The notes under the pieces were generated by a model. The model saw only the letters and a list, made by a program, of their open reading frames with translations, was not told the origin of the DNA and did no database searches. Shown here piece after piece: positions 1 to 7,262 of a stretch of 8,207 nt of DNA (positions are counted from its first letter, which is position 1; every line of letters starts with the position of its first letter). Position numbers and translations under genes: made by a program. The DNA is taken from positions 1-8,207 of the forward strand of contig JAPKEK010000071.1 of assembly GCA_028822125.1 (NCBI GenBank), given 5' to 3'. This DNA is from Pseudomonadales bacterium. GTDB lineage: Bacteria > Pseudomonadota > Gammaproteobacteria > Pseudomonadales > Azotimanducaceae.

Positions 1-1249
1 TACCGCGAGAGGTATTACCTGGAATCGTTGCCAGGCTCAATTCGGTTATTTTGGCACTGAATAGCCGGTTAACTTTTTTAGGGTCCGTTGAAGTACAGGT
101 AATACGCAGGGCGGCATGTGCTTCTTCGTTAGTTTCAGGGTTTTCCTTATCACTTCTGATTAGTTGGATCTCAACCTCGTCGAACTGCTCCTGGCCGCCG
201 AGATTGTAAAAGATCTGGTCTATGTAAAGTTCGGCTTTCCTTTCGATATTGAGGCCAGTGAGAAGGACCTCAATACCACTTTTGTACTTACCCTTTGTGT
301 TAATACAGACTTTGTGCGTGCTGGGCGGGCTGCTTCCCCGACAGCCGCTCACTCTTACCTGGTGATCCGCCAGCTGCTCAAGTTTCAAGGTGTCAAAATG
401 GGCAATAACGTCCGGGTTGTAATAGGCAGGCGTTGAGATTTCGTAAAGTAACTGGGCAGTTATGGTGCCCACCGAGATTAAGCCGCCTGTATTTTTGTGT
501 TTACTGATAATAAAGCTGCCATCAGCAGCAATTTCAGCGATTGGGTAGCCAACATTGCGAAAACTGGGAACTTCCTCGATGAAGGAATAGTTACCACCGG
601 TGCACTGAGCTCCGCACTCAATGATGTGACCTGCGGCCAGGGCACCGGCGAGGGCATCATAGTCGTTTCTTTGCCAGTTGAATTTCCAGGCAGCCGGTCC
701 GATGACAACCGCTGCATCTGTCACTCGAGGACAGACCACGATATCGGCGCCCTGGTCCAGTGCTTCTTTTATGGCCCAGCAACCAAAGTAGGTGTTTGCT
801 GTCACGACTTCGTTTTCGCACTCACTCATGGGAATGTCGCGATCAATATTACGGAGTTCTTCGCCTGCGGCCTTGAGTGATTCCAGGTGTGGCATGAGAT
901 CGTCACCATCGATATAGGCAACCTTTGCCTGCAGTCCTTTTGCAGCAACTATTTTCTCGATTTCTGAGGCCATGCCGGACGGGTTGAGGCCGCCCGCATT
1001 ACTGACAATTTTAATACCATTTTCGATACAAAAGCCTACCACATCATCCACTTGTTTTAGAAAGGTACCCACGTAACCCAGATGGCTACCTCGGCTTTGC
1101 TGCTGATCATAGAGAATTTTCATGGTCAGCTCGGCAAGGTAATCTCCCGTGAGCACATCAATGGGGCCGCCTTCAACCATTTCACGAGCGGCCGCGAGAC
1201 GGTCACCGTAGTAGCCACTGCAATTACCTATTCTGATCGTTTCACTCAT
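1..1249 (-). CDS. AtuA-like DUF1446 protein (partial, C-terminus beyond left edge)
   Basis: An uninterrupted minus-strand frame starts at the ATG at 1249-1247 and stays open for 416 codons to the left edge, so the C-terminus is missing. AGGAG (1261-1257) lies 7 bases before the ATG. The N-terminus has the DUF1446 hallmarks: IGNCSGYYGDR (residues 7-17), EGGPIDVLTGDYLAELT (26-42), SNAGGLNPSG (83-92), YIDGDDL (112-118), RVTDAA (175-180), GHIIECGAQCTGGNYSF (207-223) and HKNTGG (251-256). The family is named after AtuA of the Pseudomonas acyclic terpene (citronellol/geraniol) pathway; its biochemical role is not settled. Pseudomonas AtuA is nearly 600 residues, so roughly the last third, including any C-terminal AtuA-like domain, may lie outside the window. 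It is the last gene visible in the carboxylase operon, 20 bases after the hydratase stop, and probably serves the same acyl-CoA route. Family assignment is firm; function is inferred from context. Confidence 0.9.
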   Translation of the reverse strand, partial: MSETIRIGNCSGYYGDRLAAAREMVEGGPIDVLTGDYLAELTMKILYDQQQSRGSHLGYVGTFLKQVDDVVGFCIENGIKIVSNAGGLNPSGMASEIEKIVAAKGLQAKVAYIDGDDLMPHLESLKAAGEELRNIDRDIPMSECENEVVTANTYFGCWAIKEALDQGADIVVCPRVTDAAVVIGPAAWKFNWQRNDYDALAGALAAGHIIECGAQCTGGNYSFIEEVPSFRNVGYPIAEIAADGSFIISKHKNTGGLISVGTITAQLLYEISTPAYYNPDVIAHFDTLKLEQLADHQVRVSGCRGSSPPSTHKVCINTKGKYKSGIEVLLTGLNIERKAELYIDQIFYNLGGQEQFDEVEIQLIRSDKENPETNEEAHAALRITCTSTDPKKVNRLFSAKITELSLATIPGNTSRG

Positions 1250-1269
1250 CTGTGTGCTCCTGGCTAGCT

Positions 1270-2043
1270 TTAATTCTCGACCCAATTGGGTTTTCTTTTT
1301 TCTCGGAAGGCTGCTATGCCTTCGGCACCCTCTTCAGAGCGGAACAAGGCCCCGCTCCATTCCGCAGTCTTTATGAAGGCCTCTTCTGTGGTTAGTGTGG
1401 GTACCTGCCGCACCAGTTTTTTACATTCCTGTACGGCATGGGGGCCTCCCATATTAATCATGGCTACCTCTTCTTCTACAGCCGTTTCCAGTTCAGCTGC
1501 TGCAACAGCCCGGTGAGCAAATCCCATTTCTACTGCCTGGTTTCCTGTGAAACGTTCACCGGTTAAGAACAGTTTCATGCCATGGTGAGGGCCTAATTTA
1601 GGCAGGCAGACAACCGAAATAACGGCCGGAATGACGCCTATTCTTACTTCGCTGAAGCTGAATTGGACGTCCTCTACGGCGATGACAATATCAGCCGCGC
1701 CGACTAATCCTAAGCCACCCGCAAAAGCAGCGCCATTAACGGCCACAATAACCGGTTTTGGGCTATGCAGTATACTGCTGAGCACCTCTGCATAAGGAAC
1801 AGATCGAGTACCGCTGATAGTAGATCCTGGCGGGCTCTTCAGGTCGGCTCCTGCACAGAACGCCGGGCCAGTACCCGTGATAACGATGCTGCGAACCTGA
1901 TCATCTGCATTGGCGGTTTTGATATGATCGTACAGTTCTGTGACTAAGATCGCGGATAAGGCGTTACGGTTTTCAGGTCGATTTAGCCTGATCCAGCCGG
2001 CCCCATTTCTAATTTCATAGACGGTCGCTTGGTTTTCTGGCAT
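1270..2043 (-). CDS. Enoyl-CoA hydratase/isomerase family protein, methylglutaconyl-CoA hydratase-like (LiuC/AtuE type)
   Basis: A 257-residue crotonase-fold protein of normal family length. The two oxyanion-hole segments are FCAGADL (62-68) and NGAAFAGGLGL (103-113). Of the two catalytic glutamates of classical enoyl-CoA hydratase, the second is kept (Glu132 in SEVRIG), while the first is replaced by glycine (Gly112). The stretch SEVRIGVIPAVIS (131-143) closely resembles Pseudomonas LiuC, a 3-methylglutaconyl-CoA hydratase, from memory of that family. The likely reaction is hydration of the product of the carboxylase encoded just upstream: 3-methylglutaconyl-CoA if the route is leucine-like, or isohexenylglutaconyl-CoA (AtuE role) if terpenoid. 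The start is fixed by AGAGGAAG (2058-2051), 7 bases before the ATG and inside the end of the alpha-subunit gene, whose stop is only 2 bases away. The C-terminus (AFREKRKPNW) is typical and complete. Substrate is inferred from context. Confidence 0.88.
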   Translation of the reverse strand: MPENQATVYEIRNGAGWIRLNRPENRNALSAILVTELYDHIKTANADDQVRSIVITGTGPAFCAGADLKSPPGSTISGTRSVPYAEVLSSILHSPKPVIVAVNGAAFAGGLGLVGAADIVIAVEDVQFSFSEVRIGVIPAVISVVCLPKLGPHHGMKLFLTGERFTGNQAVEMGFAHRAVAAAELETAVEEEVAMINMGGPHAVQECKKLVRQVPTLTTEEAFIKTAEWSGALFRSEEGAEGIAAFREKRKPNWVEN

Positions 2044-2045
2044 GG

Positions 2046-4022
2046 TTATGCTTCCTCTGCTAGTTCAATTAATAGTTCGCTGTTCGCAACCTGATCGCCT
2101 TCAGAGACATTAACTGAAGTTACCGTGCCGTCTCGCGGTGCAGAAATCTGATGTTCCATTTTCATGGCTTCCAGGACTAATAACACCTGACCTTTGGAAA
2201 CTTGGTCGCCGTCATCGACGTTGATAGCCAGTACTTTGCCTGGCATAGGTGCGGTCAAACCGCCGGATAATTCCGTAAGGTTCTGGCGTGGGAATCTTGG
2301 CATCTCTATCAGTTCGATATCACCCTCGGGGCCATGAACTAACCATTGATCCTGGTACTGATCTATCCTGAAGGACATTCGGATGCTATTGATTTCACAG
2401 TCAACCTGACCGTTTCCTGCAGCCAGAATTCGGGTAGCGTAGAGCTGGTCCTGGCAGCGGACCTCCAGGCCGCCGTGTCTGGGGGTGCGATATTCCAGCA
2501 ACAGGGTATTTTCCGCAGCCTTAAATGACACACGATTTGGCGGGAGATGGGAATTGCGCCATCCCCTGGGTATCGATTTAAGTACCTTAGCTGCGGCATG
2601 ACGCTGTGCCCTGGCTTCAATTATTGAAGCGATGGCAGCGAAAACCAACTGATCTAAACTGGCTGCAGAGGTTCTAGCGGGATTGACCCGATCAATGAAA
2701 TCCGTCGTGGTATCCCCGGCTAGGAACTCGGCTGTCCTGAGGGTTGACACCAGGAATGCCCGGTTAGTCACCAGGCCCTGCAGACGAGTTGTTTCCAACG
2801 CTCTGGCGAGTCTTTTGATGGCCTCTTGCCGGGTGGCTGCATGGACGATGACTTTGGCAATCATCGGGTCGAACTGAGTGCTGATAGTGCTTCCTGATTC
2901 GATTCCAGAGTCGTACCTGGCTTGTCCCGATGCGGATGGTTGCCAGGCAACAACGGTCCCTGGTGAGGGCAGAAAATCCTTCTCTGGGTCCTCCGCATAG
3001 AGCCTCGCTTCTATTGCATGACCGTTGATGTGAAGGTCCGATTGAGCAAATGTCAGGCTGTCTCCTTCAGCTATACGGATCTGTTCTCTAACGAGATCAA
3101 GGCCGGTGATTTCCTCAGTAACGGGATGTTCGACTTGCAACCGCGTATTGACCTCAAGAAACCAGAACTCATCACCATCAAGCAAAAATTCGACTGTGCC
3201 AGTTGAGTAATAGCCTATCGACCGGGCCGCTGAAACAGCGGCAGCGCCCATTGCCTGTCTTAGCTCAGCTGTCATGGCGGGAGAGGGGGCTTCTTCTATG
3301 ATCTTCTGGTGACGACGCTGAATGGAACATTCCCGCTCAAAACAGTGCACAATGTTGCCATGCTGATCCCCCAGAATTTGGATCTCGACATGTCTGGAGG
3401 CGGTCAGCCAGCGTTCGAGGAACACAGTATCGTTGCCGAAAGCAGCGCCCGCTTCACGTTTTGCTGACGCCACAGCATCGGATAGCTGATCAGCAGAGTC
3501 CACCACGCGCAGGCCCCGTCCGCCGCCGCCTGCTGCTGCCTTGACTAGTACTGGAGAGCCAATTTTTTCGGCCGCCGCGCCGATATCAGCACCCGCTGAA
3601 AGTTCCATGGCCGGTAGTGTCGGAACACCGGCATCAAGCATTATTTTTTTTGCAGATAATTTATCTCCCATCTTGTCTATAGCTTCGACAGAAGGGCCAA
3701 TAAAAATAATGCCACTGTCTTCAATGATCTTGGCGAATTCAGTGTTTTCTGACAGGAAACCATACCCGGGATGCAAAGCATCCGCACCACTGGTTTTGCA
3801 TGCAGCCAGTACCTGTTCAGTATCCAGATAAGTCTCTCCTGGAGATTCACCCTTCAGAGCGATGGCCATATCAGCTTCGTGAACGAAAGGTGCGTTGATA
3901 TCGCTTTCAGCATAAATGGCAACGGTAGCGATGCCCATGCGCCTTGCTGTGCGAATAATACGCCGTGCAATTTCTCCTCTATTTGCAATGAGAATTTTTT
4001 GAATGAGTCTTACATTCTCCAT
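2046..4022 (-). CDS. Biotin-dependent acyl-CoA carboxylase alpha subunit (biotin carboxylase + biotin carrier)
   Basis: A 658-residue protein that charges biotin with CO2 using ATP and bicarbonate and carries it to the beta subunit. The biotin carboxylase domain fills about residues 7-450: ILIANRGEIARRI (10-22), glycine-rich ATP loop KAAAGGGGRG (161-170), HCFERECSIQRRHQK (226-240), and FLEVNTRLQVEHPVTE (288-303) with metal/bicarbonate-site residues. A less conserved linker, the position of the BT domain that contacts beta subunits, covers about 455-580. The C-terminal biotinyl domain (about 587-656) has APMPGKV and the AMKM motif (619-622), with Lys621 as the biotinylation site. Length and layout match the MCC, GCC and PCC alpha subunits. 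The ATG lies inside the upstream beta-subunit gene (13-base overlap), with AGGAG (4035-4031) 8 bases ahead, so the subunits are probably translationally coupled. Enzyme type is firm; the acyl-CoA substrate cannot be read from this subunit. Confidence 0.96.
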   Translation of the reverse strand: MENVRLIQKILIANRGEIARRIIRTARRMGIATVAIYAESDINAPFVHEADMAIALKGESPGETYLDTEQVLAACKTSGADALHPGYGFLSENTEFAKIIEDSGIIFIGPSVEAIDKMGDKLSAKKIMLDAGVPTLPAMELSAGADIGAAAEKIGSPVLVKAAAGGGGRGLRVVDSADQLSDAVASAKREAGAAFGNDTVFLERWLTASRHVEIQILGDQHGNIVHCFERECSIQRRHQKIIEEAPSPAMTAELRQAMGAAAVSAARSIGYYSTGTVEFLLDGDEFWFLEVNTRLQVEHPVTEEITGLDLVREQIRIAEGDSLTFAQSDLHINGHAIEARLYAEDPEKDFLPSPGTVVAWQPSASGQARYDSGIESGSTISTQFDPMIAKVIVHAATRQEAIKRLARALETTRLQGLVTNRAFLVSTLRTAEFLAGDTTTDFIDRVNPARTSAASLDQLVFAAIASIIEARAQRHAAAKVLKSIPRGWRNSHLPPNRVSFKAAENTLLLEYRTPRHGGLEVRCQDQLYATRILAAGNGQVDCEINSIRMSFRIDQYQDQWLVHGPEGDIELIEMPRFPRQNLTELSGGLTAPMPGKVLAINVDDGDQVSKGQVLLVLEAMKMEHQISAPRDGTVTSVNVSEGDQVANSELLIELAEEA

Positions 4023-5641
4023 GTGCCGAACTCCTTAGTCCCTTCCACTTGATTGTTGTGACAGGCAGAGAGCGTGATAGCAATAATAATTCTCGTATCC
4101 CGGGGATCGATCATGCCGTCATCTGATACTCGAGAGGTGGCAAAAAGGCCCTTGGAGCGCTCCTCTGCCCAATACTCGGCTGTTTCCGCGCGCTTGGCAT
4201 CTGCCTCTTCATCGAATTCGATGCCCCTGCGCTGGGATGCTGCCCGTTGTACTATAGACATGACGCCGGCCATCTGTTTTGGCCCCATCACAGCAATTTT
4301 TGCGGTCGGCCAGGTAAAGGTGAAGCGTGTACCGAAGGCTCTTCCGCTCATGCCGTAATTTCCGGCGCCATAAGAAGCACCAACGATGACGCTGATGTGC
4401 GGGACGGTTGAATTAGCCACCGCATTGATCATTTTTGAACCATTCTTGGTGATGCCGCCCTGTTCAAAATCAGTCCCCACGATATAGCCTGTAATATTGT
4501 GAAGAAAAATAAGTGGCACGTGGATCTGGTTACATAACTGAATGAATTGGGCTGCTTTTTCTGCTGATTCTGAAAAAAGAGCGCCGTTGTTACCGAGGAT
4601 GCCTACTGGAAAACCATGAATCTGACTCCAGCCACAGACTAAAGAGGGGCCATAAAGCGGTTTGAATTCTTCAAATTGAGACCCATCGGTAATTCGGTTG
4701 ATGACCTCCCTGATATCAAAAGGGGTTTTCAGATCTTTAGAAACAAGCCCGAGTAAATCTTCGTCATCAAAAATGGGCTCGGAAAATCCGCTATTGGGTT
4801 CTGGTCCCTTTTTGCGCCAGTTTAAATGCGAGATGACTTCTCGACAGATACGAATTCCATCCATTTCATCTTCTGCCAGGTAATCGCCTAACCCTGAAAT
4901 CGTGGTGTGCATGTCTGCGCCACCGAGACTTTCTTCATCTGCATCCTCACCGGTGGCCATCTTAACCAGAGGTGGCCCGCCCAAGAATACTTTCGATTGT
5001 TTTTTTATGAAAATATTGTAGTCGCTCATTCCCGGCTGATAGGCGCCGCCAGCAGTTGAAGCACCAAATACCACCGAGATGGTCGGTATGCGGAGTTTAG
5101 ATAGTTCAGTGATTTCGTAGAATAGCCGGCCTGATTCACCAAAGTGACCGGTTTCACGCATAATCGCTGCTTCCGGATCACCGCCTCCCTCTCCGCGTAG
5201 GTCAGCGCCGGCTGACTCTACCAGCTGGATATAGGGCAGCCGATTTTCCCGGGCGATTTCCAGGCCACGCATGAGTTTCTTTGAATTAAAAGGATTAAAC
5301 GCGCCGGCTCGTACTGAGGGGTCGTGGCCCAGGATGAGACATTCAATTCCCGCAACGACACCAATACCGACAATGAAACCTGAGCCAACGTTAAAATTTG
5401 ATCTCCAGGCTGCCAGCGGGCTGATCTCAAGGAAGGGGGAGTCCGGGTCAAGAACCATGGCGATGCGCTCCCGCACCGGCATCTTATTTCTGGAACGAAG
5501 CCGTGTCATGGCTTCTTCACCGCCACCTGCTTCAACTTCCGCGTGTAAATCTTCCAGTTGCGCAAGCATTGCCAGCATGTCCTGTTTATTCTGCTGGAAG
5601 GTGTCTGAGCGTTGATTGACCTTGGATTCTAGGATTGACAT
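4010..5641 (-). CDS. Acyl-CoA carboxylase beta subunit (carboxyltransferase), MCC/GCC-like lineage
   Basis: A 543-residue carboxyltransferase subunit that moves the carboxyl group from biotin to an acyl-CoA. It shows the two crotonase-like halves: the N half with GASTAGGAYQPGMSDY (193-208) and FLGGPPLVKMATGE (219-232), the C half with FLHNITGYIVG (379-389) and GASYGAGNYGMSGRA (421-435). The LNWRK segment (273-277) and FEQGGITKNGSKM (392-404) place it with 3-methylcrotonyl-CoA and geranyl-CoA carboxylases, which act on the gamma carbon of unsaturated acyl-CoAs, rather than with propionyl-CoA carboxylase. Unlike classical LiuB (DSGGANLP as remembered), it reads ESAGADL (142-148) followed by a glycine-rich EGGGDPEAA segment. 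The substrate is therefore left open. AAGGGG (5655-5650), 8 bases before the ATG, supports the start. It is the first gene of the minus-strand operon. The C-terminus EFGTWRM is close to the usual FGVFRM ending, so the gene is full length. Confidence 0.94.
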   Translation of the reverse strand: MSILESKVNQRSDTFQQNKQDMLAMLAQLEDLHAEVEAGGGEEAMTRLRSRNKMPVRERIAMVLDPDSPFLEISPLAAWRSNFNVGSGFIVGIGVVAGIECLILGHDPSVRAGAFNPFNSKKLMRGLEIARENRLPYIQLVESAGADLRGEGGGDPEAAIMRETGHFGESGRLFYEITELSKLRIPTISVVFGASTAGGAYQPGMSDYNIFIKKQSKVFLGGPPLVKMATGEDADEESLGGADMHTTISGLGDYLAEDEMDGIRICREVISHLNWRKKGPEPNSGFSEPIFDDEDLLGLVSKDLKTPFDIREVINRITDGSQFEEFKPLYGPSLVCGWSQIHGFPVGILGNNGALFSESAEKAAQFIQLCNQIHVPLIFLHNITGYIVGTDFEQGGITKNGSKMINAVANSTVPHISVIVGASYGAGNYGMSGRAFGTRFTFTWPTAKIAVMGPKQMAGVMSIVQRAASQRRGIEFDEEADAKRAETAEYWAEERSKGLFATSRVSDDGMIDPRDTRIIIAITLSACHNNQVEGTKEFGTWRM

Positions 5642-5789
5642 TGGCTACGCCCCTTATAATTTCTCTTTCTTAAAGCATAGAGGCTAACACAAAAAAACAG
5701 GCAGATGAGCAGACACTTTAGGCAACTATTTTCTCCACTGATACTGGTTATATAGATGGTCTTGCTGATGTGAAATTACCAGATTCCTA

Positions 5790-5831
5790 TCGACTGTGCT
5801 GGCTTATACCCGTTTTCGGCTGATCAGTCGA
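5790..5831. repeat. Inverted repeat in the divergent promoter region
   Basis: Perfect 7-base arms TCGACTG (5790-5796) and CAGTCGA (5825-5831) flank a 28-base spacer. Three more bases pair outside them (TCC 5785-5787 with GGA 5832-5834) if two bases bulge. The right arm overlaps the palindrome CTGATCAG. No T-run follows, so it is not an obvious terminator. An operator for the divergent genes is possible but unproven, and an arm this short can arise by chance. Confidence 0.3.
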
Positions 5832-5943
5832 GGATGGTATGCTTAGACCAGATACCTGGAATGTGCTTGTTAAATGAAATGGGTGACAACGGTTGGCTTA
5901 AATTCCTGGTTCAGCGCAGACCAGTAAGCGGAATTTTTAGGTC

Positions 5944-5948
5944 GGAGG
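5944..5948 (+). promoter_or_regulatory. Ribosome binding site that sets the oxidase start
   Basis: GGAGG lies 7 bases before the ATG at 5956-5958, which is normal spacing. A TTG in the same frame at 5950-5952 is only 1 base from this site, too close to be used. The ATG at 5956 is therefore preferred, shortening the protein by two residues. Confidence 0.8.
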
Positions 5949-5955
5949 TTTGATT

Positions 5956-7128
5956 ATGGCTCGTTGGAAAAATTGGTCAGGGCGTCATGAGGCCTTGCCG
6001 GATGCTCTGCACTTCGTTCGTAGTAAGGAAGATGCCATGGCGCTGGTGGATAAAGCCCGAATCGAGGGCAGAGGTATCAGAGTCGCGGGTTCAGGGCATA
6101 GCCACTCACCCCTGGTGGTAAGCGCTGACTGGATTGTAGATATCTCTGGCTTGGCTGGGATAATCGAGATAGATCAGGCAGACAAGACCGCCTGGATCTA
6201 TGCGGGAACACCGATATACAGTTTAGGGCGGTCTCTACATGACGCAGGACTCGCTCTTCATAATCAAGGTGATATAGATCGCCAAACCGTTGCTGGTGCT
6301 TGTGCCACGGGCACCCACGGTACGGGTCGTAATCTAAAGAATCTGTCCTCCGCAGTGATGGCAGTTGAGGTGATTACAGGCAGTGGTCAGCTGGTTCGCT
6401 GTTCGGCTGAAAGTCAGCCCGAATTATTTGCTGTGGCTCGGTTGGGATTAGGGGGCGCCGGTATTATGACCCGACTGCAATTGCAGTTACGGGACAGTTA
6501 CCAGCTGCACGAGAACGGTCAGGACATGGATTTTGCTGAACTGTTTGAGCAGATTCCAGGATTAGCTGAGCGCCATGACAGATTTGAATTCTTCTGGCAC
6601 CCACAGACCGACCAGGCCACCGTAAAGCTTATTGATGAAACCACTGGATCGCCGGAATATCCAGTGTCAGTTGAAGGTCAACGCCGTGCCTGGAATTACG
6701 AAGTCCTGTCCAGCCATCGTCCTCATTTACACACTGAAATGGAATACAGCATACCGGAAGACCTGGGGCCAGCTTGTTTTGCTGAATTGCGCGAGATGAT
6801 TCAGACGGATTTCAAGCAGGTGCGCTGGCCAGTTGAATATCGAACGTTGGCTGAGGACAATATCTGGTTATCTACGGCCTTCCAGCGTCAGACAGTGACA
6901 ATTTCCATTCATGAAGATGTACGGTTGGATGAGTCAGCTTATTTTGCAGCCAGTGAACGTATTTTTCGCCGATACCAGGGACGCCCGCACTGGGGCAAGG
7001 TTAATTATCTGAATGCGGCGGATTTCAAATCGAGTTATTCACACTGGCAGGATTGGTGGCGGGTAAGAGATCAGTTTGATCCGGACGATGTGTTTGTCAA
7101 TGATTACCTGGGTTCGATCAGGTACTGA
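5956..7128 (+). CDS. FAD-dependent oxidase, alditol/aldonolactone oxidase group (VAO family)
   Basis: A 390-residue protein, slightly shorter than the 420-440 usual for the group, that should oxidise a sugar alcohol or sugar lactone with flavin and pass electrons to oxygen or another acceptor. The N-terminal FAD domain has GSGHS (45-49), whose His48 sits where family members bond covalently to FAD, and ATGTHGTG (117-124). The C-terminal sugar-oxidase domain has MEYSIP (262-267), EYRTLAED (294-301), HWGK (345-348) and the typical ending FDPDDVFVNDYLG (374-386). Glu294, Arg296, His319 and Lys348 line up with the substrate-binding Glu320, Arg322, His343 and Lys375 of Streptomyces alditol oxidase as I recall it, so the enzyme looks active. 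No signal peptide or membrane segment is evident, so it is probably cytoplasmic. It is divergent from the carboxylase operon and apparently monocistronic, with no link to acyl-CoA metabolism visible. Family is firm; the substrate is unknown. Confidence 0.9.
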   Translation: MARWKNWSGRHEALPDALHFVRSKEDAMALVDKARIEGRGIRVAGSGHSHSPLVVSADWIVDISGLAGIIEIDQADKTAWIYAGTPIYSLGRSLHDAGLALHNQGDIDRQTVAGACATGTHGTGRNLKNLSSAVMAVEVITGSGQLVRCSAESQPELFAVARLGLGGAGIMTRLQLQLRDSYQLHENGQDMDFAELFEQIPGLAERHDRFEFFWHPQTDQATVKLIDETTGSPEYPVSVEGQRRAWNYEVLSSHRPHLHTEMEYSIPEDLGPACFAELREMIQTDFKQVRWPVEYRTLAEDNIWLSTAFQRQTVTISIHEDVRLDESAYFAASERIFRRYQGRPHWGKVNYLNAADFKSSYSHWQDWWRVRDQFDPDDVFVNDYLGSIRY

Positions 7129-7133
7129 CCCAA

Positions 7134-7177
7134 TTGCCTGGACCCGTTCAGCTGTTCACCTGACACTGTGCAGGCAA
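7134..7177. repeat. Inverted repeat after the oxidase stop, possible weak terminator
   Basis: Perfect 7-base arms TTGCCTG (7134-7140) and CAGGCAA (7171-7177) lie 6 bases past the oxidase stop, with a 30-base spacer. A smaller alternative hairpin CCTG/CAGG (7159-7162 and 7171-7174) shares the right arm. No T-run follows on the plus strand, so a standard intrinsic terminator is not supported, though the position suits transcript ending or 3' end protection. Confidence 0.3.
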
Positions 7178-7262
7178 GGCTTCATTGTGGAGCACCGTTT
7201 TCACCGCTTTGATCGATCCCGGATAGGCCGGTCCAGTCCAGTCCGACCTCTATAACGCTATG

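Larger units (their letters stand above)
5642..5955. promoter_or_regulatory. Divergent intergenic region between carboxylase operon and oxidase gene
   Basis: This 314-base gap separates two divergently read units and holds no convincing gene, so promoters for both should lie here. On the minus strand there are -10-like hexamers TATGCT (5679-5674) and TATATA (5754-5749), neither with a good -35 partner. On the plus strand GTGACA (5883-5888) resembles a -35 but lacks a convincing -10 at normal spacing. Several short dyads are present: an inverted repeat at 5790-5831, an 8-base palindrome CTGATCAG (5820-5827), and CTGGT/ACCAG arms (5906-5910 and 5920-5924) about 30 bases ahead of the oxidase start. 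They could be operators for a regulator encoded elsewhere; no regulator gene is visible in the window. Regulatory role is inferred from position. Confidence 0.4.

Noticed and set aside
497..880. Plus-strand open frame of 127 codons
   Set aside because: It is antisense to the well-supported AtuA-like gene, has no ribosome binding site and resembles no protein; the neighbouring frames at 164-436 and 478-717 fail for the same reason.
3541..4052. Plus-strand open frames opposite the biotin carboxylase domain
   Set aside because: Low-complexity antisense shadows of the strongly conserved alpha-subunit gene.
5271..5615. Plus-strand open frame of 114 codons opposite the beta subunit
   Set aside because: Antisense shadow; serine/arginine-rich composition with no family motif.
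2046..5641. Naming the carboxylase geranyl-CoA carboxylase (atuC/atuF) or methylcrotonyl-CoA carboxylase (liuB/liuD)
   Set aside because: The sequence shows the MCC/GCC lineage but the selectivity residue cannot be placed with certainty without an alignment, and the defining partner genes are not in view.
7134..7177. Strong intrinsic terminator after the oxidase
   Set aside because: The stem arms are short, the loop is 30 bases and no T-run follows, so only a weak dyad is reported.
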